A DNA stretch of 13,112 bases from Desulfitobacterium_A sp034927245 (GTDB taxonomy: Bacteria; Bacillota; Desulfitobacteriia; Desulfitobacteriales; Desulfitobacteriaceae): contig NZ_JAYFQK010000053.1 in assembly GCF_034927245.1 (NCBI RefSeq), positions 1 to 13,112 of the forward strand, written 5' to 3'. Below, piece by piece: positions 6,302-13,109 of this stretch. How positions within the stretch are numbered: the stretch's first letter is position 1; every line of letters starts with the position of its first letter. The notes below the pieces were generated by a model that did not search any database, was not told where the DNA came from, and saw nothing but the letters and a program-made list of their open reading frames with translations. The position numbers and the translations under genes are program-made.

Positions 6302-6330
6302 ATAAGTTAGGCTTCAAAAGTTAAGGAGAG

Positions 6331-7065
6331 ATGGCCTTGTTTCCACTCAAAGAAAGATTTATAAGGGAACTTGAAGAAATTAAAACGACTATGGATCGTG
6401 AGATACGATTCAAAGCGGCTGAATTTGAAGAACTAGTTGAATTATCTTCCGACGACTTAGACGAAAATGCATGTCCTTTGATCGTATTGGCCGTGAATCG
6501 CTCCTTTGGAGGGAAAGGCGGTCCGGCCGTTGCGCTGGCCATGATTATGCAATATATTTTTATGGCGGATCAGGTTCATCGCCTTATGAAGGATGATCCA
6601 AATTTAAAAGAAGAGAAACGACAGTTTCCCGTTCTAGTCGGAGATTTTCTTTATGGGAAATTCTTTTTAGAGTTATGCAAAAGCAAACTTTTAAATTTAT
6701 TAGCACCTTTAGCTCAGGTAATTGCCGAGATGAGCGAAGCATCCATCTATCGTTGGCTTTCTATGAGTGAAAACCCCGGCGAAGATAGGCACATTGAGAT
6801 TCTGAGAATGGAACGTGCCAGTATAACAGGGACAGCGGCACGTTTGAGTGCTCAGCTCGCCGGCTGCTCGGAGAAGGCACAAAATCGGTGTGAATCTCTG
6901 GGGCGGGAATTTGGATTAGCATGGGTTGCAAGGCATGATCATATGGAAAACCAAGTGGTCCAGCAAGCCTTGGCCCGGGCAAAAAATATCCTTCAAGAAT
7001 TGCCGGAGTCAGAAGTTAAACCTCTTTATGAACTTTATCATTATATGGAAACAAGTTTGGTATAG
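6331..7065 (+). CDS. Degenerate prenyl-synthase-fold protein, candidate HepS-like subunit
   Basis: The 244-aa all-helical protein aligns by eye with the HepT-like synthase encoded downstream. PLIVLAVNRSFGG (49-61) matches PAFALLAGKFYG; ALAMIMQYIFMADQVH (68-83) matches the helix leading into the first Asp-rich motif; VLVGDFLYGKFFLEL (101-115) matches IATGDYLLARSLELL; ITGTAARLSAQLAG (165-178) matches TALLIEASCKLGA; and LGREFGLAWVARHDH (190-204) matches the helix bearing the second motif. Both DDxxD motifs are lost (RLMKD and ARHDH in their places), so it cannot bind diphosphate-magnesium normally. In hepta- and hexaprenyl synthases of Gram-positives, a small non-catalytic subunit (HepS/HexA) partners the catalytic one, which fits this gene. 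AAGGAG (6323-6328) is 2 nt from ATG 6331 but 8 nt from a TTG at 6337, which may be the real start. Confidence 0.6.
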   Translation: MALFPLKERFIRELEEIKTTMDREIRFKAAEFEELVELSSDDLDENACPLIVLAVNRSFGGKGGPAVALAMIMQYIFMADQVHRLMKDDPNLKEEKRQFPVLVGDFLYGKFFLELCKSKLLNLLAPLAQVIAEMSEASIYRWLSMSENPGEDRHIEILRMERASITGTAARLSAQLAGCSEKAQNRCESLGREFGLAWVARHDHMENQVVQQALARAKNILQELPESEVKPLYELYHYMETSLV

Positions 7066-7119
7066 TTAATTTAATTGTATATTATTATACAGTCTGTAAT
7101 GATGATGGGAGTCTTTGTT

Positions 7120-7169
7120 TATCAGTTGAAGCTTCTTGTTTGGAACTGATACCGATTGCCGTCTTTTTT
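7120..7169 (+). terminator. Weak hairpin, possible terminator
   Basis: TATCAGTT (7120-7127) pairs with AACTGATA (7144-7151). A T-run (7164-7169) follows only 12 nt later, so it is not a classic terminator. A smaller repeat TGTATA/TATACA lies at 7076-7091. Confidence 0.35.
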
Positions 7170-7182
7170 CTTGCAGTTTATT

Positions 7183-7211
7183 TTGTCAATGGAGGATTTA
7201 CGTGCTAAAAT
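7183..7211 (+). promoter_or_regulatory. Promoter of the tatC-tatA-hepT operon
   Basis: TTGTCA (7183-7188), a 17-nt spacer and TGC-TAAAAT (7203-7211, extended -10) match the vegetative consensus closely. The downstream half TGCTAAAATTG is identical to that of the speD promoter. Confidence 0.6.
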
Positions 7212-7274
7212 TGAATAGGCTTTTGCACGGGCAGATCTTTTAACGCTAAACTTCGATGGGAAGGATGAGTAGAG

Positions 7275-8030
7275 ATGCGTAGGCGGAAGGTTAAAGACGA
7301 CAACATGCCTCTTATGGAGCATATTCGTGCCTTACGAAAAGTCCTTGTTGTCTCAGCATATGGTATAGCATTAGGAAGTGTACTGGGATGGGCTTTTAGT
7401 GATAAAATTTATGAATATTTAGCAAGTCCTGTTCTTGATCTTATTAGTGTATCTTTTGTTACGACAACCCCGATGGAACCGATCATGGTTAAACTTAAGG
7501 TTTCAATTGTGACCGGGATTGTTGTGGCTTTACCAATCCTTCTTTGGCAGCTTTGGTCTTTTATTTTACCTGCACTTAAGCAAAATGAGAAAAAATATCT
7601 TTATATAATTGTGCCGAGTTCTTTAGTTCTTTTTGTTCTTGGCGCCGCGTTTGGCTTTTATTTTGTGCTCCCCATCGGGGTGAAATTTTTATTATTCACA
7701 GGTGGGTCAATCCCCTCGACAACGATGGTGACCCAAAGTTCTTATCTCAGTTTTTTAATCACATTCATTCTGGTTTTCGGCATTCTTTTTCAGCTGCCTG
7801 TTGTTTTGCTCCTATTGATCCGAATGGGAATTGTTAGGCCGCAGACATTGGCTAAGAAGCGTAAATGGGCTTTTTTCGGGATCGTTGCCGTAACTATGTT
7901 TGTATCGCCCACACCAGACGTGGTAACCCAGTTTTTAATGGCCGGTCCGGTTTACCTGCTTTACGAAATCAGTATTTGGCTTGGATATATCGTAGTAAAG
8001 AATCGGGATAAAGCCTTAAGCGCATCGTAG
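7275..8030 (+). CDS. tatC: Sec-independent protein translocase TatC
   Basis: TatC is the polytopic receptor that recognises twin-arginine signal peptides and, with TatA, exports folded proteins. The 251-aa protein has six membrane spans (about 22-42, 70-98, 109-136, 152-180, 188-210, 213-240). It also has the conserved cytoplasmic N-terminal motif EHIRALRKVL (15-24), the first-loop segment SFILPALKQNEKKY with the conserved Glu at 105, and SPTPDVVTQ (211-219) in the last loop. The start at 7275 has AAGGA (7261-7265) 9 nt upstream. A start at Met11 or Met14 would give a more typical TatC N-terminus. Its neighbours tatA (12-nt gap) and hepT appear co-transcribed. A Tat-signal protein is encoded about 1.7 kb downstream. 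Confidence 0.95.
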   Translation: MRRRKVKDDNMPLMEHIRALRKVLVVSAYGIALGSVLGWAFSDKIYEYLASPVLDLISVSFVTTTPMEPIMVKLKVSIVTGIVVALPILLWQLWSFILPALKQNEKKYLYIIVPSSLVLFVLGAAFGFYFVLPIGVKFLLFTGGSIPSTTMVTQSSYLSFLITFILVFGILFQLPVVLLLLIRMGIVRPQTLAKKRKWAFFGIVAVTMFVSPTPDVVTQFLMAGPVYLLYEISIWLGYIVVKNRDKALSAS

Positions 8031-8042
8031 GAGGGAAAATTT

Positions 8043-8471
8043 ATGGGTTTTTCAATGTCTGAGCTCCTCGTTCTGATGGTCATCGGTTTAATCATCTTTG
8101 GACCTGATGATTTGCCGGATATTGCACGAACTGTCGGGAAATTTGTTTACGAAGTTAAAAAGATGTTTAATGATGCTTCAAAGGATTTCAAGGAAGCGAC
8201 AAAAGATATTACGAAGGTTATCGATGAACCGGCTAATGTTATAAGCAAAACCCTTGAAGAAACGGTTAAGCCGGTTACGGATTTGAACAATATAATTTCT
8301 TCGAAGCAAAATAATACGGTCAAAGAGAGCGAAGCGAAAGAGGAACTTCATACTTATGATGAAGTTGAAAAATCCCCTTCCGAAACGATTGCAGAGGATC
8401 AGATTATAGAGGATCAAGATCCACTAGCCGGGCTGCCGGAAGATATGGTATCATATAAAGTTGAAAAATAA
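8043..8471 (+). CDS. tatA: Twin-arginine translocase subunit TatA/TatB
   Basis: TatA-type proteins form the pore or membrane-thinning component that pairs with TatC. A single N-terminal membrane helix (about 5-20) ends in the hinge FGPDDLP (19-25), followed by an amphipathic helix (26-50) and a long acidic tail, to 142 aa. Most TatA proteins are 55-90 aa. The Glu at 7, the GPxxLP hinge and the long tail are TatB-like, although many Firmicutes have only one dual-function TatA. No second tat small subunit is visible here. The Shine-Dalgarno AGGAGGG (8029-8035) overlaps the tatC stop codon, with 7-nt spacing, which indicates translation linked to tatC. Confidence 0.92.
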   Translation: MGFSMSELLVLMVIGLIIFGPDDLPDIARTVGKFVYEVKKMFNDASKDFKEATKDITKVIDEPANVISKTLEETVKPVTDLNNIISSKQNNTVKESEAKEELHTYDEVEKSPSETIAEDQIIEDQDPLAGLPEDMVSYKVEK

Positions 8472-8494
8472 GGGTGCAAGCAGGTGAACCGGTT

Positions 8495-9463
8495 TTGAAA
8501 CAATTATGGTTGTTTAATCAGATTAACTCAGACCTTCAACGTGTAGAAAAAGAGCTCCATCTGTTTATAGAAACGGATTTCCCAGTTCTTGAGGAGTCAG
8601 CGGTTCATTTGCTGGACGCCGGCGGAAAACGTTTACGTCCCGCATTTGCTCTCTTGGCAGGAAAATTCTACGGCTATCCTTTTGAAAGGTTGCTCCCTGT
8701 GGCTATGGCTTTAGAACTTATCCACATGGCAACATTAGTTCATGATGATGTCGTTGATGCTTCGGAAACGCGGCGAGGAAGGCCTACTGTCAAAGCAAAA
8801 TGGGGAAATGTCGTTTCAATAGCGACAGGGGATTACCTATTGGCACGCTCTCTTGAACTCCTCGCTGAGATTGATGACCCGGAAGTGTCACGAATTTTGG
8901 CAGAAGTAAGTGTCGAAATGAGCAAGGGCGAAATTCAACAGATCAAAGCTTCTTTTGATGTTAACCAGAATCTCAAACAATATTATTATCGGATTAACCG
9001 TAAGACGGCGCTATTAATTGAAGCAAGCTGTAAATTAGGAGCTATTGTTTCCGACGCTCCTAAACGTCAAATATGGGCCCTTGGAAGGTATGGACATGAT
9101 ATCGGTATGGCTTTTCAAATTGTTGATGATTTGCTTGATGTCACAGCTGAAGCAAAGCAATTGGGGAAACCTGTCGGCGGAGATTTGCAACAAGGAATTA
9201 TGACTTTACCGATGATTTTAGCCATTGAACGTTCCCCTCAAAAAGAGCGACTCGTTTATTTATTAGGGAAAGAAGATAAGTCGGATCAAGATATTGCAGA
9301 GGCGATTCAAATGATCAAGTCTTCCGGCGCAATAGAAGAATCCCTGCGCTATGTTGATCTTTATATTAATAAAGCGAAAACTTATTTACTCGAATTACCG
9401 AATGTTCCCACGCGAAAAGCCTTAGCAGACTTAGCCCAATTTATTCGGGATCGTCGGTTTTAA
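8495..9463 (+). CDS. hepT: Long-chain polyprenyl diphosphate synthase, HepT-like
   Basis: This trans-prenyltransferase extends allylic diphosphates with isopentenyl diphosphate to make the menaquinone side chain. All catalytic motifs are present: GGKRLRP, the first Asp-rich motif HDDVVD, RRGRPT after it, GD(Y/F)LLA, a conserved KT, and the second Asp-rich motif QIVDDLLD with the GKPVGGDL loop. Length and sequence fit the catalytic component II of heptaprenyl synthase; exact chain length cannot be read. The start is uncertain. A TTG at 8495 has AGGTGA (8482-8487) 7 nt upstream, whereas a GTG at 8474, 2 nt after tatA, has no clear ribosome binding site and would add seven residues. The gene probably works with the degenerate paralogue at 6331. 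Confidence 0.9.
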   Translation: MKQLWLFNQINSDLQRVEKELHLFIETDFPVLEESAVHLLDAGGKRLRPAFALLAGKFYGYPFERLLPVAMALELIHMATLVHDDVVDASETRRGRPTVKAKWGNVVSIATGDYLLARSLELLAEIDDPEVSRILAEVSVEMSKGEIQQIKASFDVNQNLKQYYYRINRKTALLIEASCKLGAIVSDAPKRQIWALGRYGHDIGMAFQIVDDLLDVTAEAKQLGKPVGGDLQQGIMTLPMILAIERSPQKERLVYLLGKEDKSDQDIAEAIQMIKSSGAIEESLRYVDLYINKAKTYLLELPNVPTRKALADLAQFIRDRRF

Positions 9464-9486
9464 CCGGTTCCCGCTTATCAATCCTT

Positions 9487-9524
9487 ACAAAAGAGCATCT
9501 TTACCAAAGATGCTCTTTTGTATT
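9487..9524 (+). terminator. Strong terminator after hepT
   Basis: The perfect 16-bp stem ACAAAAGAGCATCTTT (9487-9502) / AAAGATGCTCTTTTGT (9506-9521) has a 3-nt loop. The A-rich and T-rich feet would let it work on both strands. It ends the tat-hep operon. Confidence 0.85.
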
Positions 9525-9610
9525 AATTAGTAAATCAATAATAAAATAACAGTATTGTAAATATAGTGGTAAAAACAAGAGGAAATAAGAGATAGTACCT
9601 GATAATTCAA

Positions 9611-9648
9611 ATATAAAACGTTTTTATTTATATACTGGTTATGATAAT
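9611..9648 (+). promoter_or_regulatory. AT-rich palindrome and possible promoter before the Fe-S subunit gene
   Basis: The near-palindrome ATAAAACGTTTTTAT (9613-9627) has a perfect AAAACGTTTT core (9615-9624). It overlaps a weak -35 candidate (TTTTTA, 9621-9626) that is 16 nt from GATAAT (9643-9648). A regulator bound there would cover the promoter; its identity is unknown. The rest of the gap (9525-9723) is AT-rich with no other feature I can support. Confidence 0.3.
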
Positions 9649-9723
9649 ATTTAATAGTAAAACTGTAAATGCCTGGGAGTATGTGAGAATGTGTGGACAA
9701 TTACGTGGAAAGGGGTTTGATTC

Positions 9724-10410
9724 ATGATGTCAAAGCTTCATTCTAGAATTAACCTGACCCGGCGAGCAGTATTAAAAATTGGAGTTCTGACAACTGCATC
9801 GCTAGTCATTGGAGTCCCGCCTATTCGAAAGTTGCAGGTTAGCGATGTTCAGGCAGCGGATGCTGCCCAGAGCAGTCACAAACAGCTTGGTTTTTCTTAT
9901 GATCAGAATAAATGTATTGGATGCAAACAATGCGTATATGCATGTAAAAAGGTCAACAAATGGGAAGCCGGAGTCGAGTGGAGAAAAGTCCATATCATTC
10001 AAACCGATAAAAAACCGATCTTTTTATCGATGAGCTGCAATCATTGTTCTGATCCGGCATGTCTTAAAGTTTGCCCTGTCGGCGCTTATAGCAAAAGGGA
10101 GAAAGACGGAATAGTTGTACATAACTCCGCCAAATGTGTTGGGTGCAAATATTGTATGTATGCCTGTCCTTATCATGCCCCACAATTTGGTGAAACGAGC
10201 GGTGCCATTTCTAAGTGCAGTATGTGTTACCAGAGAATTGACGAAGGTCAAAACCCGGCCTGTGTTGAAGCCTGTCCGGCAAAAGCTTTACAGTATGGAG
10301 ATGTTGAAGAACTTAAAAAGATCGCCGGGGCTGTAACACAAATTGCAAATTTACCACCAGCGGAGATGACCAAACCATCGTTTTATATTATCCCCAAGAA
10401 AGATTCCTAA
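9724..10410 (+). CDS. Tat-exported four-cluster ferredoxin subunit (NrfC/DmsB-like)
   Basis: The 228-aa protein opens with a twin-arginine signal peptide: LTRRAVLKIG (11-20), then a hydrophobic stretch to about residue 33 and a likely cleavage after VQAADA (42-47). Sixteen cysteines in four groups (64/67/70/74, 105/108/113/117, 138/141/144/148, 165/168/180/184) should hold four [4Fe-4S] clusters, the layout of electron-transfer subunits such as NrfC, DmsB and TtrB. It would pass electrons between the membrane NrfD partner and a catalytic subunit on the outer face of the membrane. Having its own Tat signal is like NrfC rather than DmsB. AAGGGG (9710-9715) sits 8 nt before ATG 9724, and a second ATG follows directly. 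The NrfD gene starts 59 nt downstream. No catalytic subunit gene is visible. Confidence 0.88.
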   Translation: MMSKLHSRINLTRRAVLKIGVLTTASLVIGVPPIRKLQVSDVQAADAAQSSHKQLGFSYDQNKCIGCKQCVYACKKVNKWEAGVEWRKVHIIQTDKKPIFLSMSCNHCSDPACLKVCPVGAYSKREKDGIVVHNSAKCVGCKYCMYACPYHAPQFGETSGAISKCSMCYQRIDEGQNPACVEACPAKALQYGDVEELKKIAGAVTQIANLPPAEMTKPSFYIIPKKDS

Positions 10411-10469
10411 GGATCAATTGATCAATGGACTGATTCATAAATGATAATAAAGATTGGGAGGGAACAATC

Positions 10470-11429
10470 ATGGGAGAAATTTGGGGATGGTTAATCGTTA
10501 TCTATCTTTTTATGGGTGGGTTAGGAGCGGGGGCTTATCTAACCTCATTTGCTGCAGGAAGAGGCTGGATCGGGAAATCTCCGGCGCTCCAGCGCGTCGG
10601 TTATTATATCTCCGGACCCATTGTTGCCTTAGGAACATTGCTTTTGGTATTTGATTTAGGCCAAGGCCTGAAAAAACCATGGCTGTTGATTGGATTACTT
10701 ATGAATCCACGTTCAATGATGACGTGGGGGGTATATATATTAGCTTGTTTTATCGTTGTTGCTCTGCTGGTTGGATTTTTCACATGGAAGAAGAAAGAAG
10801 TCCCGAAGGCGTTTATTTTTGTCGGGGCTTTTCTTGCTTTGGCAACGGGAACCTACACAGGACTCCTTGTCGCCGTAGTGGAAGCCGTACCTTTTTGGAA
10901 TACATATCTGATGCCGGTTTTATTCGTAGTTTCTGCACTATCCACTGGAATATCAATAACCTCAATACTGAGTTATGTTATGGAAAAAGGACAGAAAACG
11001 GATGAACGAAAAGTATGTAAAATTCATATTGTCTTAGTCGGAGCAGAAATGATTCTTCTTGCGGCAATATTTGCCAGTATGTTTACGGGCAGACATGGAG
11101 CGGTAGGGGCTGAATCCGCAAGAATGATTTTCTCAGGTTCGCTTTCGCTGCCATTTTGGTTGTTGTTGGTAGGGGTTGGTTTAGTAATTCCGATTTTGGT
11201 TTTTATCGTGAATTATTTTAAGTTATCTCAGCATCAAAGCAAGGTACAGAGTAAGATTGAAGTTGTATCGGCAGCAAGTTATGAAGGACAGTCTAAAGCC
11301 TTAACCGAAGAATTCGATTGTTCGCGTTCGTTACTCACCGTTGATGCGGGAGTGATCATTGGTGGTTTTATTTTAAGATATGTCGTTATTTTTGCAGCAC
11401 TTCCAATATGGAATGGTGTATTAAAATGA
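10470..11429 (+). CDS. NrfD/PsrC-type quinone-interacting membrane subunit
   Basis: NrfD-type proteins anchor the ferredoxin subunit and exchange electrons with the quinone pool. The 319-aa protein shows about eight membrane spans (about 5-27, 43-63, 84-105, 112-133, 145-168, 182-205, 218-246, 290-312). It has the family's N-terminal MGGLGAGAYLTSF and the segment FDLGQGLKKPWLL...NPRSMMTWGV before span 3. Spans 7 and 8 are separated by a polar loop of about 40 residues (250-288), longer than the other loops. The C-terminus GGFILRYVVIFAALP looks complete. GGGAGGG (10456-10462) lies 7 nt before ATG 10470. It is the second gene of a pair with the upstream ferredoxin subunit. An insertion sequence begins 27 nt after the stop and may separate the pair from further operon genes. 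Confidence 0.85.
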   Translation: MGEIWGWLIVIYLFMGGLGAGAYLTSFAAGRGWIGKSPALQRVGYYISGPIVALGTLLLVFDLGQGLKKPWLLIGLLMNPRSMMTWGVYILACFIVVALLVGFFTWKKKEVPKAFIFVGAFLALATGTYTGLLVAVVEAVPFWNTYLMPVLFVVSALSTGISITSILSYVMEKGQKTDERKVCKIHIVLVGAEMILLAAIFASMFTGRHGAVGAESARMIFSGSLSLPFWLLLVGVGLVIPILVFIVNYFKLSQHQSKVQSKIEVVSAASYEGQSKALTEEFDCSRSLLTVDAGVIIGGFILRYVVIFAALPIWNGVLK

Positions 11430-11456
11430 AAAAATAAATAAAAAAGAGTTTAATTT

Positions 11457-11469
11457 AAGTTTCGCACCC
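11457..11469 (+). repeat. Left terminal inverted repeat of the IS4 element
   Basis: AAGTTTCGCACCC, a perfect 13-bp match in reverse complement to 13097-13109. Confidence 0.85.
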
Positions 11470-11539
11470 AATAAAATGGCTTAGATTTGACCTTAAAAAG
11501 TAAAAATAATAGTTAAAATCCGCATGAACACTAGGTTTT

Positions 11540-11548
11540 TGGTATAAT
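11540..11548 (+). promoter_or_regulatory. Extended -10 promoter of the transposase gene
   Basis: TGG-TATAAT (11540-11548) has the TGn extension and a perfect -10 hexamer. No good -35 box is present at the right distance, as is usual for extended -10 promoters. Confidence 0.5.
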
Positions 11549-11587
11549 TAAGTGTCCAACCAAATCAACCAAAAACGAGGTGTTATC

Positions 11588-13030
11588 ATGCGGAAACCTA
11601 TCAAAGAAATCGAAGATGTCCTTCAAAATCATGGTTATTCGATTGACACTATTATATTAAATGTGATGAAAACCTTCAAGCTTAAGACCCTTTGTTCCCG
11701 GGTCGGTTTCCGGAAACAGGATGGCTATAGTACTTCTGAGATTATTTCGATTATGCTGATGCTCCCTTTAATGCTGCTAAGCAGTATTCATGCCTTCTAT
11801 AAAAGTGAGTTTCAGAAGGTTGCGGTGATGAAGAAGGATACTATCTATCGTTTAAAGAACAATGAGAAAATGCCTTGGAGACCTTTGCTGCTGGCTTTTG
11901 CGAAGCAGTTTCAACACTTAGTGAATCCTCAGAAAGAAGTTGCAGATAAATCAGCCTTCATTCTCGATGACACTACATTCACTAAAACTGGTCGTCGAAT
12001 TGAACAGATATCCAGGGTCTTTGACCATGTCGCAGGAAGAAAAGGCCATAAACTGGGCTTTAAGGATTTAACCCTCGGTTTATTTGACGGGAAAAGCTTT
12101 AATCCGTTGGATTTCACGCTTCAAGCGGAAAAGCGGTTAAAGAAAGCCCGGCATCGCAAGGAACAATATAGAAAACAGCGGAATTCTAAATCATGTGGCG
12201 CCAAACGGATTCGTGAATGTCACGTCAGTAAAATTACCAATGGTCTTGCCATGCTCAAGCGAGCTGTAAAACAGGGATTTCGGGCTAAATATGTGCTCGT
12301 GGACAGTTGGTTCAGCAGCCATGAATTTATTCAAACCGTTCGAGGATTAGGCAAAGAACCCATGCACCTGATCTGCGGGATTCGGCAAGATGCCCGATAC
12401 TACACTTATCACGAAGAATCTCTCAATGCTCATGAATTGCATAAGGTTTTGAAAAGCGAAGGAACAGAAAAACGTTGCCGTAAACGCAATACCCGTTACT
12501 ATGAAGTCGTGGTAGATTATGAAGGAATCGGCAAAGTTAAACTCTTTTACTGTCGTTTCCCTTATCAAAAAAAATGGCGCTTGTTTCTTTCAACAGATAC
12601 TTCGCTTGGATTTTTAAGCATGTTGGAGATTTACAGCGTCAGATGGACCATTGAAGTATTTTTCAAAGAAGCGAAACAGTACTTAAAGTTAGGGACTTGT
12701 CAATCGCGGGATTTTGATGCTCAGATTGCCCATGTCACCACGTGCTATCTTCTCTATATCCTGCTAGCCTATTTTAGGCGAGTCAATGCGTATGAATCCT
12801 TAGACGGGTTATTTGCGACAATCAAAGATGACTTAATTGAGAAAAACATGGCAGAGAGATTATGGGAAATGTTCGATGAATTGTTGCAAGTAGTGATCGA
12901 CGGCATCGCCAAGTCAGGAATTATAGACATTTTGGAATTTAAGAATTCCGTTGAATATCAGTATCTAAAAGAGCTTTTCGAGAATTCTTTTTTAAATAAT
13001 CAGCTAAAAAACGTTGAAAAGGCTAGCTAA
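11588..13030 (+). CDS. IS4-family DDE transposase
   Basis: The 480-aa protein (from ATG 11588) is a DDE transposase. The first Asp is in FILDDTTFTKTG (D127/D128) and the second in VLVDSWFSS (D239). The catalytic Glu lies in the signature YSVRWTIEVFFKEAK, which matches the IS4-family Y-(2)-R-(3)-E-(6)-K motif exactly (Y349, R352, E356, K363). A beta-strand-rich insertion (about 240-335) between the second Asp and the Glu is normal for IS4. The ATG at 11588 is preferred because GAGG (11577-11580) lies 7 nt upstream; an in-frame GTG at 11552 would add 12 residues but overlaps the promoter region. No frameshift or internal stop is seen. Confidence 0.93.
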   Translation: MRKPIKEIEDVLQNHGYSIDTIILNVMKTFKLKTLCSRVGFRKQDGYSTSEIISIMLMLPLMLLSSIHAFYKSEFQKVAVMKKDTIYRLKNNEKMPWRPLLLAFAKQFQHLVNPQKEVADKSAFILDDTTFTKTGRRIEQISRVFDHVAGRKGHKLGFKDLTLGLFDGKSFNPLDFTLQAEKRLKKARHRKEQYRKQRNSKSCGAKRIRECHVSKITNGLAMLKRAVKQGFRAKYVLVDSWFSSHEFIQTVRGLGKEPMHLICGIRQDARYYTYHEESLNAHELHKVLKSEGTEKRCRKRNTRYYEVVVDYEGIGKVKLFYCRFPYQKKWRLFLSTDTSLGFLSMLEIYSVRWTIEVFFKEAKQYLKLGTCQSRDFDAQIAHVTTCYLLYILLAYFRRVNAYESLDGLFATIKDDLIEKNMAERLWEMFDELLQVVIDGIAKSGIIDILEFKNSVEYQYLKELFENSFLNNQLKNVEKAS

Positions 13031-13096
13031 AAAGTAATAACGAGTTGTAATTTACAATTTTGAGTTTGCAAAAACTTTACCTAATAGCACCTAAAG

Positions 13097-13109
13097 GGGT
13101 GCGAAACTT
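13097..13109 (+). repeat. Right terminal inverted repeat of the IS4 element
   Basis: GGGTGCGAAACTT, the exact reverse complement of the left end. An overlapping small hairpin GCACC/GGTGC (13087-13102) lies at the inner edge. Confidence 0.85.

Larger units (their letters stand above)
11457..13109 (+). mobile_element. IS4-family insertion sequence
   Basis: Terminal inverted repeats AAGTTTCGCACCC (11457-11469) and its exact complement GGGTGCGAAACTT (13097-13109) bracket one transposase gene, giving an element of about 1.65 kb. The repeats may extend imperfectly inward. The target duplication cannot be tested, because only 3 bases remain after the right repeat and they (CAG) do not help. The transposase is intact, so the copy may be active. 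Confidence 0.85.

Noticed and set aside
7122..7322. Minus-strand frame across the tatC upstream region
   Set aside because: It overlaps the tatC start and its promoter, has no ribosome binding site, and its peptide looks random.
10115..11005. Alternative-frame ORFs inside the ferredoxin and nrfD genes
   Set aside because: The main frames carry 16 ordered cysteines and eight membrane helices; the alternatives have neither family motifs nor start signals.
11430..11456. Target-site duplication of the IS4 element
   Set aside because: Only three bases remain after the right inverted repeat, so a duplication cannot be tested within this window.
13045..13061. TTGTAA-T-TTACAA with a T-run as a terminator after the transposase
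   Set aside because: The loop would be only one base and the stem is all weak pairs, so a functional terminator is unlikely.
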